A program made the position numbers and the translations under genes. Below are positions 27,798 to 35,982 of a stretch of DNA of 64,000 nucleotides, in pieces. The stretch comes from Thiothrix unzii (GTDB lineage Bacteria > Pseudomonadota > Gammaproteobacteria > Thiotrichales > Thiotrichaceae): assembly GCF_017901175.1 (NCBI RefSeq), contig NZ_CP072793.1, positions 1,302,001 through 1,366,000 on the forward strand, in the 5' to 3' direction. The stretch's first letter is position 1, and every line of letters begins with the position of its first letter. The notes below the pieces were generated by a model. It made no database searches and was not told the DNA's origin. It saw only the letters and a program-made list of their open reading frames with translations.

Positions 27798-28976
27798 TTA
27801 AAAACTGTCGCCCGGAATGCGTACCCAGCCTTCCATCAACACCCGCGCACTGCGGCTCATCACGACTTTTTCCACTTTCCATTCGCCGTTGGTTGCGCTA
27901 GCAGCCGCACCCACTTTCAACGTACCGGAAGGGTGTCCGAAGGTCACGACACTGCGATCACCACCGCCAGCGGCGAGGTTCACCAAGGTACCGGGAATCG
28001 CAGCGGCTGTACCAATCGCTACCGCTGCCGTACCCATCATCGCGTGGTGCAGTTTGCCCATCGACAAGGCGCGAACGTTCAAATCAATGTCGGTTGCGTT
28101 GATCTGTTTGCCACTGGATGAAACATAAGCTTCGGGCTTGCCAACAAACGCGACTTTAGGCGTGTGCTGACGACCTGCCGCTTCCGCGACATCCGTAATC
28201 AAGCCCATTTTCACTGCACCGTAAGCGCGGATGGTTTCAAACATCGCCAGCACTTTGGCATCGCCGTTGATGGCTTCCTGCAATTCGCAGCCGGTATAAC
28301 CAATGTCTGCCGCGTTCAAAAATACGGTCGGGATGCCCGCATTGATCATGGTAGCCTGGAACGTGCCAACACCCGGTACTTCCAGCTCGTCCACCAGATT
28401 GCCAGTGGGGAACATCGCGTCAGTGGCATCCACCGGGCTGATGAATTCCACCTGTACTTCAGCCGCCGGGAAGGTCACGCCATCCAGCTCGAAATCGCCG
28501 GTTTCCTGCACTTCGCCATTGGTCATCGGCACGTTAGCAATAATGGTTTTCTGGATGTTTTTCTGCCAGATGCGTACCACGGCAATGCCGTTTTGCGGTA
28601 AGCGTTCGGCATCGACCAAGCCGTTATTGATGGCGAAAGAGCCAACCGCAGCAGTCAGGTTGCCGCAGTTACCACTCCAGTCCACGAACGCCTTGTCGAT
28701 GGCAACCTGCCCAAACAGGTAATCCACGTCATGGTCGGGCTGCTCACTTTTCGCCAGAATCACGGTTTTGCTGGTGCTGGAAGTCGCACCACCCATGCCA
28801 TCGGTTTGCTTGCCATACGGGTCGGGGCTGCCGATCACGCGCAACAGGATTGCGTCACGTGCAGCACCGGGGACTTGCGCCGCTTCGGGCAAGTCGGTCA
28901 GGTTGAAAAACACACCTTTCGATGTGCCGCCACGCATGTACGTAGCGGGGATTTTGATTTGGGGGACATGGGACAT
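27798..28976 (-). CDS. prpF: 2-methylaconitate cis-trans isomerase PrpF
   Basis: 392 residues. PrpF works with AcnD in the methylcitrate cycle, isomerising the methylaconitate made by AcnD. Seen: the N-terminal IPATYMRGGTSKGVFF motif with the family's R-G-G-T-S-K signature; a central SGNCGNLTAAVG segment; and a C-terminal GGGDRSVVTFGHPSGTL matching the N-terminal half in fold duplication (diaminopimelate-epimerase-like). Starts about 130 bp after acnD, with a family-A repeat in between. prpE follows 22 bp later. Confidence 0.94.
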   Translation of the reverse strand: MSHVPQIKIPATYMRGGTSKGVFFNLTDLPEAAQVPGAARDAILLRVIGSPDPYGKQTDGMGGATSSTSKTVILAKSEQPDHDVDYLFGQVAIDKAFVDWSGNCGNLTAAVGSFAINNGLVDAERLPQNGIAVVRIWQKNIQKTIIANVPMTNGEVQETGDFELDGVTFPAAEVQVEFISPVDATDAMFPTGNLVDELEVPGVGTFQATMINAGIPTVFLNAADIGYTGCELQEAINGDAKVLAMFETIRAYGAVKMGLITDVAEAAGRQHTPKVAFVGKPEAYVSSSGKQINATDIDLNVRALSMGKLHHAMMGTAAVAIGTAAAIPGTLVNLAAGGGDRSVVTFGHPSGTLKVGAAASATNGEWKVEKVVMSRSARVLMEGWVRIPGDSF

Positions 28977-29002
28977 AATTATCCTTTCCTGTTAATCGTT
29001 TT

Positions 29003-29102
29003 CCCTCACCCCAACCCCTCTCCCAGAGGTAGAGGGGCTAAGAGAAGAGGTCATTATCTTGCTCCCCCTCTACCTCTGGGAGAGGGGGCTGGGGGGTGAG
29101 GG
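29003..29102. repeat. Family-A bipartite palindromic repeat between acnD and prpF
   Basis: CCCTCACCCC (29003 on) is mirrored by a GGGGTGAGGG end at 29102. Each half has its own hairpin (CCCCTCTcc/GAGGGG and CCCCCTCTacc/GGGAGAGGGGG), and the halves are inverted copies around an A/T-rich centre. It fills nearly the entire gap between the two genes. Confidence 0.85.
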
Positions 29103-29105
29103 TCT

Positions 29106-31709
29106 TTAAGCCGCTCCTTCCAAAAAATCCTGCGCAAAGCGTTGCAACACACCGCCAGCGTTGTACACGCGCACTTCCGCAGCAGTATCCAAACGGCAAG
29201 TCACCGGAATCCGCACGGTTTCGCCATTACGACGGTGCATGACCACGGTTAGGGTTGCACGCGGGGAAATGTCGCCTTCCACATCATAGCTTTCCGTACC
29301 GTCGATAGCGTAAGTCTTGCGCGTTTCGCCCGCTTTGAATTCCAGCGGTAATACGCCCATACCGACCAAGTTGGTGCGGTGGATGCGCTCGAAACCTTCG
29401 GCAACGATGGCTTCAACACCTGCCAAACGCACGCCCTTAGCCGCCCAGTCACGGCTTGAACCTTGACCGTAATCCGCACCCGCGACAATGATCAGCGGTT
29501 GCTTGCGTTCCATGTAGGTTTCGATGGCTTCCCACATGCGCATGACAGTGCCTTCCGGCTCGACACGTGCCAATGAACCTTGCTTCACGTTGCCATCCAC
29601 CACTGCCATTTCATTGATCAGCTTGGGGTTGGCGAAGGTGGCACGTTGCGCGGTCAAATGGTCACCACGGTGGGTGGCGTAAGAGTTGAAGTCTTCTTCC
29701 GGCAAGCCCTTTTTGTGCAGGTATTCACCCGCCGCACTGTTCAGCATAATCGCGTTGGAAGGCGACAAGTGGTCAGTGGTGATGTTGTCTGGTAATACAG
29801 CCAGAGGCAGCATTCCTTTCAGGGCGCGCTCACCTGCCAATGCACCTTCCCAATACGGGGGGCGACGGATGTAGGTGGACATGGGACGCCAGTCATACAA
29901 CGGGCTTTTTGCCTGTTCAATCACACCCAAATCAAACATCGGGATGTAGATTTGTTTGAACTGTTCTGGCTTAACGGAGGCGGCAACGATTGCGTCGATT
30001 TCTTCGTCAGCAGGCCAGATGTCTTTCAGCGTGATGGGGTTGCCATCTTTGTCCGTGCCTAGCACATCTTTTTCGATGTCGAAACGGATCGTACCGGCAA
30101 TTGCGTAAGCCACTACCAGCGGCGGGGACGCGAGGAACGCTTGCTTGGCATACGGGTGGATACGCCCGTCAAAGTTACGGTTGCCCGACAATACAGCGGT
30201 CGCGTACAAGTCGCGGTCGATGATTTCTTGCTGGATAACCGGGTCGAGTGCGCCCGACATACCGTTACAGGTAGTGCAAGCAAACGCGACGATACCGAAG
30301 CCCAGTTGTTCCAGTTCCGTCAGCAAACCCGCTTCTTTCAGATACAGCTCAGCAACTTTAGAACCCGGTGCGAACGAAGATTTGACCCACGGTTTACGTA
30401 CCAGACCCAGTTTGTTGGCGTTGCGTGCCAGCAAAGCAGCGGCAACCACGTTACGTGGGTTGGAAGTGTTGGTGCAAGAGGTGATCGCGGCGATGATTAC
30501 TGCGCCGTCTGGCATTTTGCCTTCAGCTTCTTCGGCTTGCGCTGCTGCCAAATTCACCGCAATACCGCGTTCTGCTAGGTCAGAGGTTGGCAAGCGGCGG
30601 TGCGGGTTGGAAGGGCCAGCCATATTGCGCACGACAGTAGACAGGTCGAATTCCAGTACGCGCGGGTATTTGGCGTTAACCAGTGCATCCGCCCACAAGC
30701 CGGTGGCTTTGGCGTAGTTTTCAACCAGCGCGACTTGCTCAGGTTCACGCCCCGTCAGTTTCAGGTAGTCGATGGTTTGTTCGTCGATGTAGAACATGCC
30801 CGCAGACGCGCCGAATTCCGGGGTCATGTTGGAGATGGTCGCACGGTCGCCGATGGTGAGGTTTTTCGCGCCTTCGCCAAAGAATTCCAGCCAAGCAGAA
30901 ACCACACGTTCCTTGCGCAGGAATTCGGTGATGGCCAGCACGATGTCGGTGGCGGTGATGCCGGGTTGACGTTTGCCGGTCAGTTTCACGCCGATAATGT
31001 CTGGCAGGCGCATCATGGAAGGCAGACCCAACATGACGGTTTCGGCTTCCAGACCACCTACGCCAATCGCGATAACGCCGAGTGCATCAACGTGTGGGGT
31101 GTGGCTGTCTGTGCCGACGCAGGTATCAGGGAACGCCACGCCTTCACGCGATTGAATCACCGGAGACATTTTCTCCAAGTTGATTTGGTGCATGATGCCG
31201 TTGCCCGCTGGGATCACGTCGACGTTTTTGAAGGCAGTCTTCGTCCACTCGATGAAGTGGAAACGGTCTTCGTTACGACGGTCTTCGATAGCGCGGTTTT
31301 TCGCGAATGCATCGGGGTCGAAACCACCGCATTCCACAGCCAGCGAGTGGTCAACGATTAATTGCGTTGGCACGACGGGGTTAACTTTCGCAGGGTCGCC
31401 GCCTTGGTCAGCAATTGCGTCACGCAAGCCTGCAAGGTCGACCAGTGCGGTTTGACCGAGGATGTCGTGGCAGACTACGCGGGCGGGATACCAAGGGAAA
31501 TCGAGGTCTTGTTTGCCTTCGATGAGCTGCTTGAGTGAGTCAGTCAAGCTTGCTGGTTCGCAGCGGCGTACCAGTTGTTCTGCCAGTACACGCGAGGTGT
31601 AAGGCAATGTTTCGTAGCTACCGGGATGGATCGCTTCGATCGCCGCACGGGTGTCGAAGTAGTCCAGATTGGTACCGGGTAACGGTTTACGGTATTCGGT
31701 GTTCATCAT
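29106..31709 (-). CDS. acnD: 2-methylcitrate dehydratase, Fe-S dependent (AcnD)
   Basis: 867 residues, aconitase superfamily. Dehydrates 2-methylcitrate in the AcnD/PrpF version of the methylcitrate cycle. Seen: the Fe-S cluster cysteines in ITSCTNTSNPRN near residue 410 and FACTTCNGMSG near residues 478-481; the substrate-binding VGTDSHTPHVDALG segment; and the C-terminal swivel domain with YGQGSSRDWAAKG. Assignment to AcnD rather than AcnA rests on its neighbours prpF, prpC and prpB. The double ATG at 31709/31706 is preceded by AAGGA at good distance. Confidence 0.94.
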   Translation of the reverse strand: MMNTEYRKPLPGTNLDYFDTRAAIEAIHPGSYETLPYTSRVLAEQLVRRCEPASLTDSLKQLIEGKQDLDFPWYPARVVCHDILGQTALVDLAGLRDAIADQGGDPAKVNPVVPTQLIVDHSLAVECGGFDPDAFAKNRAIEDRRNEDRFHFIEWTKTAFKNVDVIPAGNGIMHQINLEKMSPVIQSREGVAFPDTCVGTDSHTPHVDALGVIAIGVGGLEAETVMLGLPSMMRLPDIIGVKLTGKRQPGITATDIVLAITEFLRKERVVSAWLEFFGEGAKNLTIGDRATISNMTPEFGASAGMFYIDEQTIDYLKLTGREPEQVALVENYAKATGLWADALVNAKYPRVLEFDLSTVVRNMAGPSNPHRRLPTSDLAERGIAVNLAAAQAEEAEGKMPDGAVIIAAITSCTNTSNPRNVVAAALLARNANKLGLVRKPWVKSSFAPGSKVAELYLKEAGLLTELEQLGFGIVAFACTTCNGMSGALDPVIQQEIIDRDLYATAVLSGNRNFDGRIHPYAKQAFLASPPLVVAYAIAGTIRFDIEKDVLGTDKDGNPITLKDIWPADEEIDAIVAASVKPEQFKQIYIPMFDLGVIEQAKSPLYDWRPMSTYIRRPPYWEGALAGERALKGMLPLAVLPDNITTDHLSPSNAIMLNSAAGEYLHKKGLPEEDFNSYATHRGDHLTAQRATFANPKLINEMAVVDGNVKQGSLARVEPEGTVMRMWEAIETYMERKQPLIIVAGADYGQGSSRDWAAKGVRLAGVEAIVAEGFERIHRTNLVGMGVLPLEFKAGETRKTYAIDGTESYDVEGDISPRATLTVVMHRRNGETVRIPVTCRLDTAAEVRVYNAGGVLQRFAQDFLEGAA

Positions 31710-31741
31710 TTAGTTAATCCTTGTTTTGTCCCTACGGGATA

Positions 31742-31844
31742 CCCCTCACCCCAACCCCTCTCCCTCAAGGGGAGAGGGGCTAAGAGTGGCTTTTTTCTTG
31801 TTCCCCCTCGCCCCTTGAGGGAGAGGGGGCTAGGGGGTGAGGGG
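31742..31844. repeat. Family-A bipartite palindromic repeat between prpC and acnD
   Basis: Left half 31742-31786 (CCCCTCACCCC, then CCTCTCCCTCAAGGGGAGAGG) and right half about 31799-31844 (CCCCTTGAGGGAGAGGGGG, ending GGTGAGGGG) are inverted copies. The TCCCTCAAGGGGAGAGG arm is nearly the same as in the copy inside the uracil-DNA glycosylase gene. It fills the 139-bp gap up to the prpC stop. Confidence 0.85.
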
Positions 31845-31848
31845 TTCT

Positions 31849-32997
31849 TCAACCTCGTTCTGCCAGCGGCGCAAACACCAGATTCTCTGGCCCCACGTAG
31901 TTGGCACTAGGGCGAATAATCTTGCCGTCTTCGCGCTGCTCAATCACATGCGCACCCCAGCCAGTCACGCGGGAGATGACGAAAATCGGTGTGAACATAT
32001 CGGTCGGTACGCCCATTTGCCCGTAGGAAACTGCGGAGAACCAGTCCAGATTCGGGAACATCTTCTTCAGTTCCCACATCACGGATTCCAAACGATCAGC
32101 GATGTCGTACATCTTCATGTCGCCATTTTCTTCAGCAAGCTGTTTGGCAACGCGCTTGATCACTACGTTGCGCGGATCAGCAATGGTGTACACCGGATGC
32201 CCGAAACCGATGACGATTTCTTTCTTGGCAACGCGCTCGCGGATGTCCGCTTCGGCTTCGTCAGCACTGTTGTAGCGGGTTTGGATACGTTGCGCTTCTT
32301 CGTTTGCGCCGCCGTGTTTGGGGCCACGCAATGCACCGATTGCACCCGTAATGCAGGAATGCATGTCAGAGTTCGTCCCCGCAATCACCCGTGCAGCAAA
32401 GGTGGAAGCGTTAAATTCGTGCTCTGCGTACAGGATCAGTGAGGTGTGCATGGCACGTACCCACGACTCGCTAGGCTTTTCGCCGTGCAGCAGGTGCAGG
32501 AAATGCCCGCCGACGGTTTCATCGTCAGTTTCGACTTCAATCATATTGCCGTTGATGGCGTAGTGATACCAGTACAGCAGCATGGAACCGAAGCTGGCAA
32601 TCATGCGGTCGATGATATTGCGGGCATCAGCGGCAGGGTGGTGTTCCTTTTCCGGCATACATGCGCCGAGCACGGAACAGCCGGTGCGCATCACATCCAT
32701 CGGGTGAGTGGATGGCGGTAGTGCTTCGAGTGCTTGCTTGACGGGCATCGGCAGGCCGCGCAGTGATTTCAGTTTGCGCTTGTAGGCTTTCAGTTCAGAC
32801 GCATTCGGCAGTTTGCCATGCACGATCAAGTGGGCAATTTCCTCAAACTCGGCTTGTTCGGCGAAGTCGAGAATGTCATAGCCGCGATAGTGCAGGTCAT
32901 TGCCAGTGCGACCGACAGTGCAGATGGCGGTATTGCCTGCGGCTGTGCCGGACAGGGCGACGGATTTTTTGGCTTTAGGTAAAACTTGCTCTGACAT
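31849..32997 (-). CDS. prpC: 2-methylcitrate synthase
   Basis: Condenses propionyl-CoA with oxaloacetate. 382 residues, the short citrate-synthase-type length of PrpC. Seen: [28 protein letters not shown]; the active-site histidine region SSHP-like [33 protein letters not shown]; and the catalytic histidine in [13 protein letters not shown] near residue 266. RBS AGGAGAG precedes the ATG. It follows prpB by 15 bp. PrpC over GltA is favoured by length and cluster. Confidence 0.95.
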   Translation of the reverse strand: MSEQVLPKAKKSVALSGTAAGNTAICTVGRTGNDLHYRGYDILDFAEQAEFEEIAHLIVHGKLPNASELKAYKRKLKSLRGLPMPVKQALEALPPSTHPMDVMRTGCSVLGACMPEKEHHPAADARNIIDRMIASFGSMLLYWYHYAINGNMIEVETDDETVGGHFLHLLHGEKPSESWVRAMHTSLILYAEHEFNASTFAARVIAGTNSDMHSCITGAIGALRGPKHGGANEEAQRIQTRYNSADEAEADIRERVAKKEIVIGFGHPVYTIADPRNVVIKRVAKQLAEENGDMKMYDIADRLESVMWELKKMFPNLDWFSAVSYGQMGVPTDMFTPIFVISRVTGWGAHVIEQREDGKIIRPSANYVGPENLVFAPLAERG

Positions 32998-33012
32998 ACT
33001 TTCTCTCCTCTT

Positions 33013-33918
33013 TTATTCCGCGCCTTTCTCGGCAAACAATTGATCCAGTTTCTGCTCGAAAGCGTGATAGCCGATGGTGTCGTACAGTTCCATGCGGGTC
33101 TGCATGGTGTCGATCACGTTCTTTTGCGTGCCTTCGGTCAGCAGGTGGGTGTAAACGTTTTCAGCCGCTTTACACATGGCACGGAACGCACTCAGTGGGT
33201 ACAGCACCAATTGCACGCCCACCGCTGACAGTTCAGCCGTGGTGTACAGTGGGGTAGCACCGAATTCAGTAATGTTTGCCAGTACCGGCACTTTAATCAC
33301 CTTGGTGAATTCCGCGTACTGTTCCAGTTTGTTCATCGCTTCGGGGAAAATCATGTCAGCACCGGCTTCCACACACGCCATTGCGCGGTCGATAGCGGAT
33401 TGCATCCCTTCTACTGCAAGGGCATCGGTACGTGCCATGATCACGAAGCTGTCATCAGTACGGGCATCCACAGCGGATTTCACCCGGTCGACCATTTCTT
33501 GCAACGAAACAATCGCTTTGTTGGGGCGATGACCGCAACGCTTTTGCATGACCTGATCTTCGATGTGGAAACCGGCAACGCCAGCCTGAATCATTTCACG
33601 AGTCGCACGGGCAATATTGAAAGTGCCACCCCAACCAGTGTCAACGTCAACCAATAGCGGTGCAGATGCAACGGCAGTAATGCGTTTAGCATCTTCCAGC
33701 ACGTCGTGCAGGGTAGTGATACCAAGATCAGGAATGCCCAGTGAGGAAGCAGCCACGCCACCGCCCGACAGGTACAGGGCTTTGTGCCCGACCTTTTCGG
33801 CAATGATGGCACTGTTGGCAGTGACGGCCCCGACGACTTGCAGGGGAACGTGGTCTTTAACTGCCTGACGCAGTTTTTGACCGGGAGTAAGTGATTGTTT
33901 TGCTGTCATTTTCCTCAT
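33013..33918 (-). CDS. prpB: 2-methylisocitrate lyase
   Basis: Splits 2-methylisocitrate into pyruvate and succinate, the last step of the cycle. 301 residues. Seen: [18 protein letters not shown]; metal-binding [13 protein letters not shown]; and the catalytic-cysteine motif KRCGHRPNK near residue 128, characteristic of PrpB. Two starts are possible: ATG 33918 (overlaps gntR by 62 bp) or ATG 33909, which has AGGAAA almost adjacent. Either way the start lies inside the 3' end of the regulator gene. Confidence 0.95.
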   Translation of the reverse strand: MRKMTAKQSLTPGQKLRQAVKDHVPLQVVGAVTANSAIIAEKVGHKALYLSGGGVAASSLGIPDLGITTLHDVLEDAKRITAVASAPLLVDVDTGWGGTFNIARATREMIQAGVAGFHIEDQVMQKRCGHRPNKAIVSLQEMVDRVKSAVDARTDDSFVIMARTDALAVEGMQSAIDRAMACVEAGADMIFPEAMNKLEQYAEFTKVIKVPVLANITEFGATPLYTTAELSAVGVQLVLYPLSAFRAMCKAAENVYTHLLTEGTQKNVIDTMQTRMELYDTIGYHAFEQKLDQLFAEKGAE

Positions 33919-34576
33919 CCATCATTTGGCTAATACTTTTCCACGCGCCGCTGATATGGCGACGCATGAGGATTTCCGCCAATTCGCCGTCACGCGCAGT
34001 CAGTGCGTCGACGATATGGCGGTGCTGCTGCAAGGCTGGGCGAGTACGGCTTGAAAGTCGGCTGGTGCGGTAACGGCACATGCGCAACAATTGGTACAAC
34101 TCGCCTGCCAACAGGTCGATCAACATCTGGTTACGGCTACCCAGTGCGATCTGGTAATGAAAGTCGAAATCGCCTTCGCTTTGGATATAAATCTGTCCGT
34201 CTGTGGCTTCGATTTGCTCGGCGTGTTTTTCGAGCAGTACCCGCAGCGTTTCAATTTCTGCATCCGTCATGCGTAAGGCGGCAGTACGGCACGCCATGCC
34301 TTCCAAGGCTTCGCGCACGGCATACAAATCCGCCATTATCTCGCGATCCAGCGTAACGACACGCGCCCCGGCATGGGGTATACGCTTGACGAGGCGCATT
34401 CCTTCGAGTTGACGTAATGCTTCACGTAAAGGGCCGCGCCCGATGCCGTAGCGTTCTGCCAACTCCGCTTCGTTTAGTTTTTGTCCTTGGAGGAGTTCAC
34501 CTGTGATAATGGCTTGCGTCAAGCGCGTTGAAGCCACATCAGCCAGTGTCCCTTCCGGTGTGTGTAGTGCTAACAT
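33857..34576 (-). CDS. GntR-family (FadR subgroup) regulator of the propionate operon
   Basis: 239 residues. N-terminal winged helix-turn-helix ([32 protein letters not shown], residues about 34-65) and a C-terminal all-helical FCD-type ligand domain with the metal-site pattern D...H ([42 protein letters not shown]). It is the first gene of the prp operon, and its 3' end overlaps prpB by 62 bp. Family members near prp genes act as repressors relieved by a methylcitrate-cycle intermediate; that role here is inferred. A palindrome in its 5' untranslated region (34596-34609) suggests autoregulation. Confidence 0.88.
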   Translation of the reverse strand: MLALHTPEGTLADVASTRLTQAIITGELLQGQKLNEAELAERYGIGRGPLREALRQLEGMRLVKRIPHAGARVVTLDREIMADLYAVREALEGMACRTAALRMTDAEIETLRVLLEKHAEQIEATDGQIYIQSEGDFDFHYQIALGSRNQMLIDLLAGELYQLLRMCRYRTSRLSSRTRPALQQHRHIVDALTARDGELAEILMRRHISGAWKSISQMMDEENDSKTITYSRSKTASGS

Positions 34577-34595
34577 GGTGTTGTTCCTTAAGGTG

Positions 34596-34609
34596 GATTG
34601 TTGACAATC
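34596..34609. promoter_or_regulatory. Candidate GntR operator
   Basis: GATTGTTGACAATC: the arms GATTGT and ACAATC are exact reverse complements around TG. The TTGT-N2-ACAA core matches the form of FadR-subgroup operators. It sits 19 bp upstream of the gntR start and just downstream of a TATAAT, where binding would block transcription. Confidence 0.6.
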
Positions 34610-34618
34610 TCTAGGTTC

Positions 34619-34624
34619 ATTATA
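34619..34624 (-). promoter_or_regulatory. -10 box of the gntR-prp operon promoter
   Basis: The minus strand reads TATAAT, an exact consensus. The -35 region is poor (GTTCAT or AGTTCA at 17-18 bp), which would fit a controlled promoter. The presumed start of transcription falls right at the palindrome 34596-34609. Confidence 0.5.
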
Positions 34625-34739
34625 ACTATTTCCCCGAAAAAATGAACTATTTTTGTATTTTTGTTAACAAAAGTGTTTAAATGTTTACTTAACTGCGTGG
34701 TTTTCGATGCTGCAACGCACATCATGCGCAATCCTTGCG

Positions 34740-34768
34740 TAGACACTCTGTCAGGCAGCGCGTAAAAT
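34740..34768 (+). promoter_or_regulatory. Promoter of the carAB operon
   Basis: TAGACA (34740-34745), a 17-bp spacer and TAAAAT (34763-34768): five of six matches in each box at ideal spacing. It gives a 5' leader of about 70 nt containing the hairpin at 34792-34815. Confidence 0.6.
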
Positions 34769-34791
34769 GCGCTTCTACTAAATTCTTTCGA

Positions 34792-34815
34792 CGGGATGAG
34801 CCATGCCTCATCCCG
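34792..34815 (+). terminator. Hairpin in the carA 5' leader (possible attenuator)
   Basis: CGGGATGAG (34792-34800) pairs perfectly with CTCATCCCG (34807-34815) around a 6-nt loop, followed by TTTCG. It lies between the promoter and the start codon of carA. It could be a weak terminator or attenuator, or a structural 5' hairpin. Confidence 0.45.
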
Positions 34816-34842
34816 TTTCGTATGTAGACTTCGGAGGTTCTT

Positions 34843-35982
34843 TTGAACAAGCAAGCACTGCTGGTGCTGGAAGACGGGAGTGTTTTCCACGGGCGTTCCA
34901 TCGGCTGTGATGGCCAAACCACGGGTGAAGTGGTCTTTAATACCGCATTGACAGGCTATCAGGAAATCCTGACTGACCCGTCGTATTCACGCCAAATCGT
35001 TACCTTGACTTATCCCCACATTGGTAACGTCGGTGTCAATCAGGAAGATTGCGAGTCCACCCAAGTCCACGCGGCTGGCTTGATCGTGCGCGATGTGCCT
35101 GCGGTTTACAGTAGCTGGCGTGCGGAAGAATCCCTGCCTGACTATTTAGCCCGCAATAACGTTGTCGCGATTGCCGACATCGACACGCGCCGTTTAACGC
35201 GCATTTTGCGTGAAAAAGGTGCACAGCGTGGCTGCGTTATGGCGGGTGAAAACCTTTCTGTAGACGTAGCACTGGACGCAGCACGTTCCTTCCCCGGCTT
35301 AAAGGGCATGGATTTGGCGAAAGAAGTCACCGTCAAGTCTAGCTATGTGTGGACAGAAGGCAGTTGGCAGTTAAACCCCGCCACACCGCGCCCCTCTACC
35401 GCAACAACGGCTGAATTCAACATCGTCGCTTACGATTACGGCATCAAAACCAATATCCTGCGCATGTTGGTGGATCGTGGTTGCCACGTTACTGTCGTGC
35501 CTGCGCAAACCCCAGCGGCAGATGTACTGGCGATGAAACCAGACGGCGTATTCCTCTCCAACGGCCCCGGCGATCCAGAACCGTGCGATTACGCGATTAC
35601 CGCCATTCGTGAAGTGCTGGAACAAAAAGTTCCAACGTTTGGTATTTGCTTAGGCCATCAATTGCTCGGTCTTGCCAGTGGTGCGAAAACCGTCAAGATG
35701 AAATTTGGACATCACGGCGCAAACCATCCAGTGCAAGATTTGGACAGCAAGCGCGTGATGATCAGCAGCCAGAACCACGGTTTTGCGGTTGATGAAACCA
35801 CGCTGCCAGCCAACGTGCGTGCTACGCACCGCTCCCTGTTCGACGGCACATTGCAAGGTATTGAACGTACCGACTGCCCCGCGTTAAGTTTCCAAGGACA
35901 CCCCGAAGCCAGCCCCGGCCCGCACGACGTAGCCCCTGTATTCGACCGTTTCATTGAGATGATGAGAGCTGCACATGCCTAA
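34843..35982 (+). CDS. carA: Carbamoyl-phosphate synthase small (glutaminase) subunit
   Basis: Supplies ammonia from glutamine to CarB for carbamoyl phosphate, the precursor of arginine and pyrimidines. 379 residues. Seen: the CarA N-terminal domain ([15 protein letters not shown]) and a class I amidotransferase domain with nucleophile cysteine in [15 protein letters not shown] near residue 269 and the HPE of [16 protein letters not shown] start, placed by GGAGG with a 5-nt spacer and by the family N-terminus. It overlaps carB by 8 bp. Confidence 0.95.
   Translation: MNKQALLVLEDGSVFHGRSIGCDGQTTGEVVFNTALTGYQEILTDPSYSRQIVTLTYPHIGNVGVNQEDCESTQVHAAGLIVRDVPAVYSSWRAEESLPDYLARNNVVAIADIDTRRLTRILREKGAQRGCVMAGENLSVDVALDAARSFPGLKGMDLAKEVTVKSSYVWTEGSWQLNPATPRPSTATTAEFNIVAYDYGIKTNILRMLVDRGCHVTVVPAQTPAADVLAMKPDGVFLSNGPGDPEPCDYAITAIREVLEQKVPTFGICLGHQLLGLASGAKTVKMKFGHHGANHPVQDLDSKRVMISSQNHGFAVDETTLPANVRATHRSLFDGTLQGIERTDCPALSFQGHPEASPGPHDVAPVFDRFIEMMRAAHA

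Noticed and set aside
30600-31361. 253-codon plus-strand ORF opposite acnD
   Set aside because: Antisense shadow; acnD has full aconitase motifs in the other strand.
29003-31844. CRISPR array from repeated C/G-rich units
   Set aside because: The units are inverted pairs of hairpins at irregular distances in gene gaps, without regular spacers or cas genes.
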